Part shown: one piece after another, positions 1-7,242 of the stretch
Layout: each line of letters starts with the position of its first letter
Position numbering within the stretch: position 1 is the stretch's first letter
NCBI GenBank assembly: GCA_903842845.1
Contig: CAIMNN010000090.1
Span: forward strand, 1-9,786
DNA from: an uncultured Acidobacteriaceae bacterium
GTDB lineage: Bacteria; Acidobacteriota; Terriglobia; Terriglobales; Acidobacteriaceae
Length of the DNA stretch: 9,786 nt
Direction: 5' to 3'
Notes under the pieces: generated by a model
What the model saw: the letters and a program-made list of their open reading frames with translations, nothing else
What the model was told of the DNA's origin: nothing
Databases searched by the model: none
Made by a program: the position numbers and the translations under genes

Positions 1-729
1 CAGAGCTGCGACGCAAATTGCCCGCATAAAGCTGAGCCGCTCTTCTTGACAGCGAGCAACGGCGTTACCGGCGCGGGTGGTTTGAGCTTTGAGAAGCCGC
101 TGACGACCAAGGACGCGAGCCGCGATTATGACGAGTTCATCTCCGACCCGGCCAAGCCAGTTCCCTACCGCGCGCGGCCCATCGACAACAACGACTACCA
201 GGGTTGGGGCGATTGGCTCGTAGCCGATCAGCGCTTTGTCGACGGACGGCCCGATGTGCTGACCTATGTGAGTGAACCGCTGACCGAACCGCTGAAGTTG
301 AGCGGCGCGCCGCTGGTGAACCTCTACGCGTCGACGAGCGGCACGGATGCCGATTGGGCGGTGAAGCTCATCGACGTTTTCCCGGGCACCGTTCCCGAGC
401 AGCAGGAGATGGGCGGCTATGAACTTTCCATCTCGCTCGACATCTTCCGCGGACGTTACCGCACTAGCTTCGAACATCCGCAGCCCATCGAAGCGGGCAA
501 GCCGTTGCTCTACCAATTCGCGCTGCCCACAGTGAACCACGTGCTGCTGCCTGGGCACAGGCTGATGGTGCAGGTGCAGTCGACGCTCTTCCCGCTTTAC
601 GACCGCAATCCGCAAAAGTATGTGGAGAACATCTTCTGGGCAAAGCCGGGCGATTATCAGAAAGCGACCGAGCGCGTTTATCACATTGTAGGCGCGCAGA
701 GCTTTATTGAATTGCCGGTGGTGAAATAG
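1..729 (+). CDS. CocE/NonD-family hydrolase, C-terminal part (5' truncated by window)
   Basis: The frame is open from base 1 to the TAG at 727-729, so this is the last 242 residues of a longer protein; the TTG at 46 is internal, not a start. The visible part resembles the C-terminal jelly-roll domain of X-Pro dipeptidyl-peptidase/CocE/glutaryl-7-ACA acylase-type alpha/beta hydrolases. Recognisable stretches are LKLSGAPLVNLYASTSGTDADW followed by VKLIDVFP, and LPGHRLMVQVQSTLFPLYDR with NPQ shortly after, which match the usual end of this family. In the family, the Ser-Asp-His catalytic residues lie in the alpha/beta domain, which is outside this window, so activity cannot be judged. Members hydrolyse esters or amides, and many are exported peptidases or acylases; the substrate is unknown here. 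The next gene, mtnA, is 186 bases away and shows no functional link. Confidence 0.85.
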   Translation, partial: QSCDANCPHKAEPLFLTASNGVTGAGGLSFEKPLTTKDASRDYDEFISDPAKPVPYRARPIDNNDYQGWGDWLVADQRFVDGRPDVLTYVSEPLTEPLKLSGAPLVNLYASTSGTDADWAVKLIDVFPGTVPEQQEMGGYELSISLDIFRGRYRTSFEHPQPIEAGKPLLYQFALPTVNHVLLPGHRLMVQVQSTLFPLYDRNPQKYVENIFWAKPGDYQKATERVYHIVGAQSFIELPVVK

Positions 730-743
730 CAGCGTCCGGTAAA

Positions 744-833
744 TAGCGTCTAGCCAGTGGAGATTTTTGGGAGAGCAAAGGTTGTTGAGAAATCGAATTC
801 AACTCTTTCAATATTCCTACTGGCTAGACGCTA
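744..833. repeat. perfect 15-bp inverted repeat with 60-base loop
   Basis: The left arm TAGCGTCTAGCCAGT (744-758) is the exact reverse complement of the right arm ACTGGCTAGACGCTA (819-833). A few further pairs are possible inside the stem with one bulged base: GGAG at 759-762 against TTCC at 814-817. In RNA this would be a long stem closing a 60-base loop, with a weak inner GTTGA/TCAAC hairpin (784-788/799-803). It could work as the transcript end of the hydrolase gene, as a regulatory structure before mtnA, or be a dispersed repeat element. The sequence alone does not decide between these. Confidence 0.75.
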
Positions 834-847
834 AACGCTTGACGCTT
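827..847. repeat. three tandem heptamers (GACGCTA, AACGCTT, GACGCTT)
   Basis: Three adjacent 7-base units, consensus RACGCTW, run from 827 to 847 and overlap the right arm of the inverted repeat. The reverse complement AGCGTC occurs at 731-736 and 745-750, 14 bases (two units) apart. The same hexamer therefore recurs on both sides of the loop at multiples of seven. It may be a short tandem repeat remnant or a multi-site operator upstream of mtnA. Confidence 0.6.
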
Positions 848-915
848 ATTCGATCTGCGTAAATGAAATCTCCTCGCAAATCTCCGTGTGCTTCATTGAT
901 TTAAACTAGAGATAT

Positions 916-1953
916 ATGATTCCCACGCTCGAATGGACGCCGAAGGGCGTCAACTTTATTGACCAGACCAAGCTTCCGCTTGAAGAAACCTACGTACTCG
1001 CCACCAGCTACGAAGAAGTCGCCGATGTCATCGTGACCATGGTTGTGCGCGGCGCACCGGCTATCGGCGTGGCCGCGGCTTACGGAGTTGCAATCGGCGC
1101 AAAGGATTCAAAGGCTGCGACGATTGCGGATTTTGCGCCTGAGTTTGAGACCATCTGCGCGAAGCTCGCCTCGACGCGTCCGACTGCGGTGAATCTATTC
1201 TGGGCAATCGACCGGATGAAGAAGCTCTTCGCAACGCTCGTAGCCGAGAAGGCTTCAATGTCAACGGTGAAGGAGCGCATCCTAACCGAAGCGCACGCAA
1301 TGTACGAGGAAGACATTGCAGCATGCAAGGCAATGGGCGCGTTCGGCGGCGTACGCATGCCCGACGCGGGCGGCGTGTTGACGCATTGCAATGCCGGCGC
1401 GCTGGCAACCTGCGGTTATGGCACGGCGCTGGGCGTGATCCGCTCGGCGGTTGAGCACGGCAAAAAGATAAAGGTCTACGCCGACGAGACGCGTCCGTTT
1501 TTGCAGGGTGCGCGACTCACAGCGTGGGAGCTGATGCACGACGGCATCGACACGACCGTCATCTGCGACAACATGGCGGCGAGCCTGATGCGCGCGGGTA
1601 AAATTCAGGCCGTGGTCGTCGGCGCGGACCGCATCGCCGCCAACGGCGACTTCGCCAACAAGATCGGCACATACAACGTTGCCATCCTCGCCAAGGAGCA
1701 CGGTATCCCCTTTTACGTGGCCGCCCCGTGGTCGACCATCGACATGAAGACGCCCAATGGCGAAGCCATTCCAATCGAAGAGCGTTCGCCGGTCGAAGTC
1801 ACGCATCATGGCGGCAAGCAGTTGACGCCGAATGGTGTGGGCATCTGCAACCCCGCCTTCGATATGACGCCGGCGAAGTACGTCACGGCTATCTTCACCG
1901 AGCGTGGAACATTGGAAGCGCCGTACAGGGAAGCACTGGCGAAGATGGCGTAA
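916..1953 (+). CDS. mtnA: S-methyl-5-thioribose-1-phosphate isomerase
   Basis: This enzyme converts 5-methylthioribose-1-phosphate to 5-methylthioribulose-1-phosphate in the cytosolic methionine salvage pathway, which recycles methylthioadenosine. The 345-residue length is typical of the eIF2B-alpha/MtnA family. The N-terminal RGAPAIG motif is at 45-51. The catalytic cysteine is C158 in LTHCNAGALAT, and the catalytic aspartate is D238 in GADRIAANGDFANKIGTY; these fit Cys160/Asp240 of the B. subtilis enzyme. DETRP at 190-194 is also conserved. Having both residues argues against a regulatory eIF2B-like or ribose-1,5-bisphosphate isomerase paralogue. The ATG at 916 gives a normal N-terminus, although no clear Shine-Dalgarno precedes it. 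No other salvage gene (mtnB, C, D or K) is in the window, so the gene appears isolated. Confidence 0.96.
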   Translation: MIPTLEWTPKGVNFIDQTKLPLEETYVLATSYEEVADVIVTMVVRGAPAIGVAAAYGVAIGAKDSKAATIADFAPEFETICAKLASTRPTAVNLFWAIDRMKKLFATLVAEKASMSTVKERILTEAHAMYEEDIAACKAMGAFGGVRMPDAGGVLTHCNAGALATCGYGTALGVIRSAVEHGKKIKVYADETRPFLQGARLTAWELMHDGIDTTVICDNMAASLMRAGKIQAVVVGADRIAANGDFANKIGTYNVAILAKEHGIPFYVAAPWSTIDMKTPNGEAIPIEERSPVEVTHHGGKQLTPNGVGICNPAFDMTPAKYVTAIFTERGTLEAPYREALAKMA

Positions 1954-1970
1954 TAACAAAGACCAACTAC

Positions 1971-1997
1971 AAGGGATTAGCGCGCAGCTAATCCCTT
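1971..1997. terminator. hairpin between convergent genes, probable bidirectional terminator
   Basis: AAGGGATTAGC (1971-1981) and GCTAATCCCTT (1987-1997) form a perfect 11-bp stem around the 5-base loop GCGCA. It lies 17 bases after the mtnA stop and 2 bases past the stop of the convergent fusion gene, where a shared terminator is expected. Neither side has a good U-tract (ACTTAAT on the plus side, GTAGTTGGTC on the minus side), so termination may be incomplete or depend on the stem alone. Confidence 0.75.
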
Positions 1998-1999
1998 AC

Positions 2000-4390
2000 T
2001 TAATAGAGCAAATATTTACTGCGGATTTTGCCGAACTCATCGATGGCATCCTGCCAATCCTCTGCGATGCGGCGCGGGTCAGCTCCTGCGTTGAAGAGCG
2101 CGGCGCTTGATTTGTTGACCATCAAGAGGTCGATAGCCTTCACATCAAATTTGTCAGGGTAAAGCGTGCGCAGCGCGGTCGCCACTTCAAGTCCCAGCTC
2201 CGGCGCATCAACGACTTCACGGTCAAGCACAACAATGCTGACGCCGCCGCACAACTGGTTCGCGTAATTCGAACTCGTCGGCGTAAAACTCACCGGCACA
2301 AAACGCACTCCGGGTATGAGCCGTTGATTGAGAGCCGCCGCCAACTCCACGGGTTTTATCCACGGCGCACCCAACAATTCAAAAGGTCTGTCAGTTCCAC
2401 GCCCAACGGAGAGATTCGTCCCTTCGATCATTCCAATGCCAGGGTAGAGCTCCGCCGCGTTGAGCGAGCGCAGGTTCGGCGACGGGTTGAGCCACTCAAC
2501 GCCGGTCGAGTCAAACCAATCGCCGCGCTGCCAGCCGCGCATCGCAATCACGCTCAGCCGCGCACCAATCTTCTTGTCTGCATTGAAATATTTTGCCAGT
2601 TCGCCCATCGTCATTCCGTGGCGCACGGGAATTGCCGCATAATCCGTGAACGACTCGCGGCCCACATCGGAGATCGGCCCCTGCACGTAAGCGCCGTTGA
2701 TGGGGTTCGGCCTGTCGAGGATGACGAGTTCGCGGCCGCTCCTTGCCGCCGCTTCAAGAAAATACCCAAGCGTAGTCTCGTAGGTATAGAAGCGCACGCC
2801 GGCGTCTGCGAGGTCAAAGACGATAACGTCGACAGAACTTAACGCCGCAGCACTCGGCCTTCGCTGCGCATCCGTATCACCGTACACACTGTAAATAGTC
2901 GCGCCAGTAGTGGCATCAACAGAATTAGAGATCGCGGTTGTGTCGAGCGTACCGTTGATGCCATGCTCCGGGCTGAAGATGGCTGTGAGCTTCAAACCCG
3001 GCGTCGCAGCAATCACATCGATAGTCCGGCGACCGCTGGAATCGACTGAAGTTTGATTCGCGACTACGCCTACGCGCACAGGATGCGCAGGATTCGGATG
3101 CAATGCTGCAAAGTTTTCCGCCTCTAGTACATCAATACCGAGCTTGACCTCTCCGTTGCGTGCGACCACACGACGAGAACCTGAGATGGATTCGTTGTAA
3201 CCCGTCAGCCGCGCGATGCGCATCTGCTGAGTTTGGTCCGTGGTCAACTGCAACGTCGCCGCCACCGCACTCGCCACCTTAGTCCTCAACGCAACGGCAT
3301 TCTTCCCGCCCCGTGGATGCACCGCGTTCGTGAGCAGAATGATGAAGCTGTTCGTCGTCGGATCGATCCATAAACTCGTGCCCGTGAATCCGGTATGCCC
3401 GTAAGAGCCCACCGGCAACAGCTCTCCGCGATTGGTCGAGAATGGCGAATCAATATCCCAGCCGAGGCCGCGCAGCACGGGCGCGTTCGCAGGCTGCTCG
3501 GGCGTGGTCATTTTATTAATAGATGCAGCAGAAAGAATTTTTGAATCGCCGAGCAGGTCCTCAGCCAGCAGCACAAGATCATCTGCCGTCGAGAAAAGCC
3601 CGGCGTGACCGGCGACGCCGCCCATGCGACGCGCAGTAGGGTCATGCACTACGCCGCGGAGCATCTTCCCGTTTTCGTCATACTCTGTAGGTGCAATGCG
3701 CGCGTGCCACTCAGCAGGCGGCTGAAAACGCGTCTCGCGCATACCGAGCGGAGCAAATACATTTTTCATCGCATACTGATTCAACGTTTCGCCGCTAAGC
3801 TTTTCGACGATAAATGCCAGAACAATAAAATTGATGTCGCTATAGACAAACTTCGCGCCGGGCGGATTTGCAAGCGATTGCCCCATCGCCATTTTGTAAG
3901 CTGTCTCGCGGCCCTGCCATTTCTCTTTCAGGTCCAGGTCTTCGGGCAATCCGGAGTAATGCGTCATCAGTTGACGTATAGTCACTTCGCCTTTGCCATT
4001 CGCGGCAAACTCGGGCAAATATTTTGCGACCGGGTCATTGAGCCGGATCTGCCCCGCCTCAACCAGCTTCATCAAGCTCATCGTCGTGGCGACGCACTTT
4101 GTCAATGAAGCGAGGTCGAAGATGGTGTCTGCCGTCATCGCTTCGCGCGTGGGTTCAAGCGAGCGACTGCCAAATGCCTTGCGGTAAACAACCTGTCCAT
4201 TGTGGCCGACAACAAGAACCGCGCCGGGGATGTTGCCTTCGTCGACAGCTTTTTGAATGATGGGCGTGAGCACTACATCCAGCGCGGCGGATTGCGTGGT
4301 TGCAGGCGCGCCGGTTTGAGCCGCGGCAGTTTGGCAGAGCACCGCAGCAGCTGCGGCGATGAGAACCAAATTAGATCGAATGAGCTTCAC
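2000..4390 (-). CDS. secreted fusion: serine beta-lactamase/AmiE-like amidase + NamZ (DUF1343) exo-N-acetylmuramidase
   Basis: The GTG at 4390 is taken as start because a signal peptide begins there (KLIRSNLVLIAAAAAVLCQ, probable cleavage after TAAA at residue 24); this gives 796 residues. The frame extends upstream to a TTG at 4450, but that would bury the signal. Residues about 35-380 form a beta-lactamase-family domain: SLTK with nucleophile S95 and K98, Y183 in YSD, and HTG at 332-334 in GHTGFTG. Residues about 415-795 form a NamZ/YbbC domain: SPEHG at 473-477, FDLADAGVRFYTY from 525, LDRPNPING at 558-566, RHGMTMGEL from 590, PSPN at 636-639, and EGTNLSVGRGTDRPFE at 656-671. NamZ enzymes release MurNAc from non-reducing ends of peptidoglycan fragments; B. 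subtilis AmiE, a serine enzyme of the beta-lactamase family, removes peptide from MurNAc. The inferred role is periplasmic or extracellular muropeptide breakdown. The N-terminal half could instead be an esterase or D,D-peptidase. Confidence 0.9.
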   Translation of the reverse strand: MKLIRSNLVLIAAAAAVLCQTAAAQTGAPATTQSAALDVVLTPIIQKAVDEGNIPGAVLVVGHNGQVVYRKAFGSRSLEPTREAMTADTIFDLASLTKCVATTMSLMKLVEAGQIRLNDPVAKYLPEFAANGKGEVTIRQLMTHYSGLPEDLDLKEKWQGRETAYKMAMGQSLANPPGAKFVYSDINFIVLAFIVEKLSGETLNQYAMKNVFAPLGMRETRFQPPAEWHARIAPTEYDENGKMLRGVVHDPTARRMGGVAGHAGLFSTADDLVLLAEDLLGDSKILSAASINKMTTPEQPANAPVLRGLGWDIDSPFSTNRGELLPVGSYGHTGFTGTSLWIDPTTNSFIILLTNAVHPRGGKNAVALRTKVASAVAATLQLTTDQTQQMRIARLTGYNESISGSRRVVARNGEVKLGIDVLEAENFAALHPNPAHPVRVGVVANQTSVDSSGRRTIDVIAATPGLKLTAIFSPEHGINGTLDTTAISNSVDATTGATIYSVYGDTDAQRRPSAAALSSVDVIVFDLADAGVRFYTYETTLGYFLEAAARSGRELVILDRPNPINGAYVQGPISDVGRESFTDYAAIPVRHGMTMGELAKYFNADKKIGARLSVIAMRGWQRGDWFDSTGVEWLNPSPNLRSLNAAELYPGIGMIEGTNLSVGRGTDRPFELLGAPWIKPVELAAALNQRLIPGVRFVPVSFTPTSSNYANQLCGGVSIVVLDREVVDAPELGLEVATALRTLYPDKFDVKAIDLLMVNKSSAALFNAGADPRRIAEDWQDAIDEFGKIRSKYLLY

Positions 4391-4403
4391 TTCTCCATCA
4401 AAT

Positions 4404-4463
4404 AGCAAAGGCCTTCGCTGGTGCAACAATTCCCGAAGGAAAAGCTGCAATAAGCAAAGGCCC
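4404..4463. repeat. imperfect direct repeat before the fusion gene
   Basis: AGCAAAGGCC occurs at 4404-4413 and again at 4453-4462, 49 bases apart. Flanking bases are similar (AAAT before one copy, AATA before the other). The first copy is also half of a near-palindrome with CCTTCGCT (4412-4419). Both lie in the 92-base gap between the DsbA-like gene and the GTG start of the fusion gene. They could be paired regulatory sites or a small duplication. Confidence 0.45.
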
Positions 4464-4482
4464 TTGATGTAACGAAAACTGC

Positions 4483-5460
4483 TTACTTGCTGAGGTTATC
4501 CAGCTTGAGCTGGTAGTCGATGATAGTCTTCAGTTGCTCGTAAGGAATGGAAGCGGGAATCTGACGACCGTTGACAACGATGGTCGGTGTTTCGTTGATG
4601 GCGATGTCTTCGGCGAGCTTGATGTCGGCGTCAACAACAGCCTTGGTCGCCGGAGTCTTTGCGCAGGCCTCAGCCTTGGCTGGGTCAAGCCCGGCCTTGC
4701 TGACCGCACTGTTCAGGGTTAATGATGCGCCGTCAGGGGTGTTGAGTCCCTCCTGGCCATCAAAGACAGCCGCTGCGTACGTGAAGAAGGCCTTGTTGCC
4801 GCCCATGTTGGTTACGCAAACACCAACTGCCGCAGCGTGGTAAGCCTCGGCATGAATTTTGACCAGCGGGAAGACCTGGAAGACCATGTGCGCGTTGGGA
4901 TAATCGCTGAGGAGCTTATCCATCGTCTCTTGCGCGACCTTGCAATGCGGGCACTGGAAGTCGGCAAATTCAACGATCTCAAAGTTCTTTGATTCGCTGC
5001 CGCGGTAGGGGCCTGTTGCTTGCAGCTTCAACTTCTCGCGCACAGGAACAAAAGGATGTGCGCCGAAGGGGATGATCTGGTCGCCGATGATGATGTACTT
5101 TCCATCAGGCAGCGCAAAGAAGGCCAGCGCCTGCGGCTTCTGCTTGCCGCTCTTGTCGCCCACATAAACAATGACCTTGCTCAGGCCTTCAACATTGGTC
5201 TTGAGAACAGCGGCAACTTCCCAGATACGATCCGGGTCAAATCCCCAGTTCTCGTTGAAGAATGAGTCGACTGTTTCCTTGGTTGGCGAGGCGGCGGTGA
5301 AGTTGGCCGGGTCAGCCTTGGGAAAGACCGGGGCTGCATTGGAGACGGGGCCTGAGGGCTCCTGCGAAGGCGCGGCTGGCACTTCCTGCTGTGCGGCAAG
5401 GGGCAAAGCAAATGCGGCCAACACAATGGCGCAGGCGAAGGGTTTCAAAATACGAGTCAA
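4483..5460 (-). CDS. exported DsbA-like thioredoxin-fold thiol:disulfide oxidoreductase
   Basis: This 325-residue protein starts with TTG at 5460, supported by a strong AAGGAG 7 bases upstream. Residues 1-23 are a signal peptide (ILKPFACAIVLAAFALPLAA, then Q), followed by a Pro/Ala/Ser-rich stretch to about 50. Residues about 55-150 form an extra N-terminal domain that I do not assign; its PDGKYIIIGDQIIPFG resembles the region before the active site in DsbC/DsbG-like and similar DsbA relatives. The thioredoxin-fold domain has the active site C170-PH-C173 in FADFQCPHCK and the cis-proline in ETPTIVVNG (P292). CPHC is the motif of oxidising DsbA. Two more cysteines, C215 and C266, could form a structural disulfide in the helical insertion. 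The likely role is forming or isomerising disulfides in exported proteins. No DsbB/VKOR or DsbD partner is visible. Confidence 0.88.
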   Translation of the reverse strand: MTRILKPFACAIVLAAFALPLAAQQEVPAAPSQEPSGPVSNAAPVFPKADPANFTAASPTKETVDSFFNENWGFDPDRIWEVAAVLKTNVEGLSKVIVYVGDKSGKQKPQALAFFALPDGKYIIIGDQIIPFGAHPFVPVREKLKLQATGPYRGSESKNFEIVEFADFQCPHCKVAQETMDKLLSDYPNAHMVFQVFPLVKIHAEAYHAAAVGVCVTNMGGNKAFFTYAAAVFDGQEGLNTPDGASLTLNSAVSKAGLDPAKAEACAKTPATKAVVDADIKLAEDIAINETPTIVVNGRQIPASIPYEQLKTIIDYQLKLDNLSK

Positions 5461-5467
5461 GCAGTTT

Positions 5468-5473
5468 CTCCTT
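5468..5473 (-). promoter_or_regulatory. ribosome binding site fixing a TTG start
   Basis: On the minus strand AAGGAG ends 7 bases before the TTG at 5460. This near-ideal site sets the start of the DsbA-like gene at a rare TTG codon, just where the signal peptide begins. Confidence 0.75.
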
Positions 5474-5530
5474 GTGCGCAGATGAGCAATTCAACCTGCG
5501 CTGGTGATTCAAAAATTTGGTTTACTTGTC

Positions 5531-5554
5531 TGGGCTGACGTAGCGGCTAGCCCA
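5531..5554. terminator. weak hairpin after nadE
   Basis: TGGGCT (5531-5536) and AGCCCA (5549-5554) form a 6-bp stem with a 12-base loop in the 104-base gap between nadE and the DsbA-like gene. On the minus strand a short ATTTTTG lies about 15 bases further on. It is too weak to call a firm terminator; it may be an attenuator or have no function. I see no convincing new promoter between these two genes. Confidence 0.3.
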
Positions 5555-5564
5555 CCTATCTAGA

Positions 5565-7217
5565 TTACACCTCGACCTTGACCGCGATGGGGAACCGGCG
5601 GCCCATGCCGAAGGATTTCGGGGTGAGCTTGAGCACCGGCGCAGCCTGCTGGCGTTTGTACTCGCTGCGCTCAATGAGCCGGACATAGTACTGCACAAGG
5701 TCGAGCGGCAATCCGTGTGCGGTGGCAATCTGTTCGGGCGTTTCGTAGCGCTCGGCGTACGCCTCGACAATCGGGTCGAGCACCTCGTAGGGCGGCAGCG
5801 AGTCGGTGTCTTTTTGGTCGGGGCGCAGCTCGGCGGAGGGTGGCTTGGTAAGGATGGACTCGGGAATGATCTCGCGCTCTCTGTTCACCCAGCGGCAAAC
5901 GGAGTAGACGCGTGTCTTGACCAGGTCGCCGATGACTGCGAGCGCGCCAACCATGTCGCCGTAAAGCGTGCAGTAACCCACGGCCATCTCGGATTTGTTG
6001 CCGGTGCTTAGCACTAACGCGTTGAACTTGTTTGAGACGGCCATCAGCAGCGTACCGCGAATACGCGGCTGAAGATTTTCCGCGGTCAGGCCGCTGACCG
6101 TTCCCCCTTCTTCCGCAAAGAGCGGCGTGAGGGCGGTGGAGAAGTCGTTGAAGATATCCGCGATGGAGATGACTTCGAAACGAATGCCCAGATTTGTTGC
6201 CAGCACGCGACTGTCGGCGATGGAGCCTTCAGACGAATACGGGCTGGGCATGCCGATGGCGAGAACGTTTTCCGGACCAAGCGCTTCAGTGGCGACAGCG
6301 ACGACGAGCGCGGAATCAATTCCCCCGCTCAATGCAATGAGCACGCGCTTGAAGCCGCATTTACGCACGTAGTCACGTGTGCCGAGGACCATCGCCTGCC
6401 ATGTGGCTTCTTCTTCGTTCTCACTTGGCTCAGTTATTGGTTGCGCAGTGGCGAGGTCGACAATCTGAAGATCTTCTTCGAATGAGTTGAGCTGCGCGAC
6501 GAGTTCGCCGGCTGAGTTGATAGCCATGGAGGAACCGTCGAAGATCAGGCTGTCATTGCCGCCGACCTGGTTCACAAAGACGACGGGAATATTGTTTTTC
6601 GCGGCGATGGCGCTCAACATCTTGCGCCGCACCGTGCGCTTGCCGTGCCAGTAAGGAGATGCCGAGAGGTTGAGCAGCAACTGTGGTTTAGACTGCATCA
6701 GCTCTTCAACCGGGTCCACGGTGTATAAACGCCGCGGCCAAAAGTGTTTGTCATTCCACGCGTCTTCGCAGATGGTGATGGCGAGGCTCGTGCCGTCAAG
6801 CTCGACTATCTGCTGCTTTTGCGCTGGGACAAAATATCGCTGCTCGTCGAAGACGTCATAGAAAGGCAGCAGACGCTTGTGCTGTTCGAGCAGTACGCGG
6901 CCCTTGTCGATGAGGATGGCCGCGTTGACCACGCGCTTGCCGCTCTGGTTTTCAATCGGCAACGCGACGCCAACCAACACAGCGGTGGAAAGTTCGCGTG
7001 TTGCCTCGGCAAGTTCAGCGACGGATTCAGCGCAGCGTGCAAGAAAGCTCGGCTTCTCAAGAAAATCCGCCGGAGGATAGCCGCAGAGAACCAGCTCGGA
7101 AAAAACACTCAACCGCGCGCCTTGTGCGGCGGCACGAGTGCTGAACTCCACAATTTTGGCAAGGTTACCGCGGAAGTCGCCGACGGTGGGGTTGGTCTGT
7201 GCGAGCGCAATCTTCAC
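5565..7217 (-). CDS. nadE: glutamine-dependent NAD+ synthetase
   Basis: This enzyme makes NAD+ from nicotinic acid adenine dinucleotide, ATP and glutamine, the last step of NAD biosynthesis in the cytosol. It has 550 residues in two domains. The N-terminal nitrilase-type glutaminase (about 1-255) shows the catalytic triad E41 (FSELVLCGYPP), K114 (QHKRLLPFYDVF) and C150 (ITICEDAWN). The C-terminal synthetase (about 270-550) has the ATP-pyrophosphatase loop SGGIDS at 297-302 and the conserved STGNKSEMAVGYCTLYGD from 404. The length fits the compact bacterial form. The GTG at 7217 is the first possible start, because a TAA lies immediately upstream in frame, and the nitrilase fold begins at once (KIALAQTNPTVGD). 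No Shine-Dalgarno is visible. The 25-base gap after the sugar transferase gene suggests cotranscription and perhaps translational coupling. Confidence 0.97.
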   Translation of the reverse strand: MKIALAQTNPTVGDFRGNLAKIVEFSTRAAAQGARLSVFSELVLCGYPPADFLEKPSFLARCAESVAELAEATRELSTAVLVGVALPIENQSGKRVVNAAILIDKGRVLLEQHKRLLPFYDVFDEQRYFVPAQKQQIVELDGTSLAITICEDAWNDKHFWPRRLYTVDPVEELMQSKPQLLLNLSASPYWHGKRTVRRKMLSAIAAKNNIPVVFVNQVGGNDSLIFDGSSMAINSAGELVAQLNSFEEDLQIVDLATAQPITEPSENEEEATWQAMVLGTRDYVRKCGFKRVLIALSGGIDSALVVAVATEALGPENVLAIGMPSPYSSEGSIADSRVLATNLGIRFEVISIADIFNDFSTALTPLFAEEGGTVSGLTAENLQPRIRGTLLMAVSNKFNALVLSTGNKSEMAVGYCTLYGDMVGALAVIGDLVKTRVYSVCRWVNREREIIPESILTKPPSAELRPDQKDTDSLPPYEVLDPIVEAYAERYETPEQIATAHGLPLDLVQYYVRLIERSEYKRQQAAPVLKLTPKSFGMGRRFPIAVKVEV

Positions 7218-7242
7218 TTATTCAGTTTAAACCCGTGCGCGC

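Larger units (their letters stand above)
730..915. other. intergenic gap between hydrolase and mtnA
   Basis: This 186-base noncoding stretch carries the long-loop inverted repeat at 744-833 and the tandem heptamer at 827-847. No clean U-tract terminator for the upstream hydrolase is visible. A TTGACG at 839-844 could be a -35 box, but no good -10 box sits at 16-18 bases from it. No purine-rich Shine-Dalgarno is obvious just before the mtnA ATG (the run there is AGAGATAT). I could not recognise a SAM riboswitch. Confidence 0.6.

Noticed and set aside
46..48. TTG as start of the hydrolase gene
   Set aside because: The frame is open to base 1, and the encoded domain is only the C-terminal part of the family, so the start is off the window.
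730..915. SAM-type riboswitch before mtnA
   Set aside because: Methionine-salvage genes sometimes have one, but I could not find the conserved core or junction. The long inverted repeat does not match a known class that I recognise.
1282..1959. 225-codon open frame antisense to mtnA
   Set aside because: It lies wholly opposite a well-identified mtnA, is rich in Arg, His and Ala as expected of a GC-rich shadow frame, and resembles no family.
2000..4390. fusion protein as an antibiotic-resistance beta-lactamase
   Set aside because: The YSD and HTG motifs, together with the attached NamZ domain, point to an AmiE/esterase-type branch acting on cell wall fragments, not to a class C beta-lactamase.
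4391..4450. TTG at 4450 as start of the fusion protein, giving 816 residues
   Set aside because: It would place 20 extra residues before the signal peptide. The GTG at 4390 starts exactly at the positively charged end of the signal.
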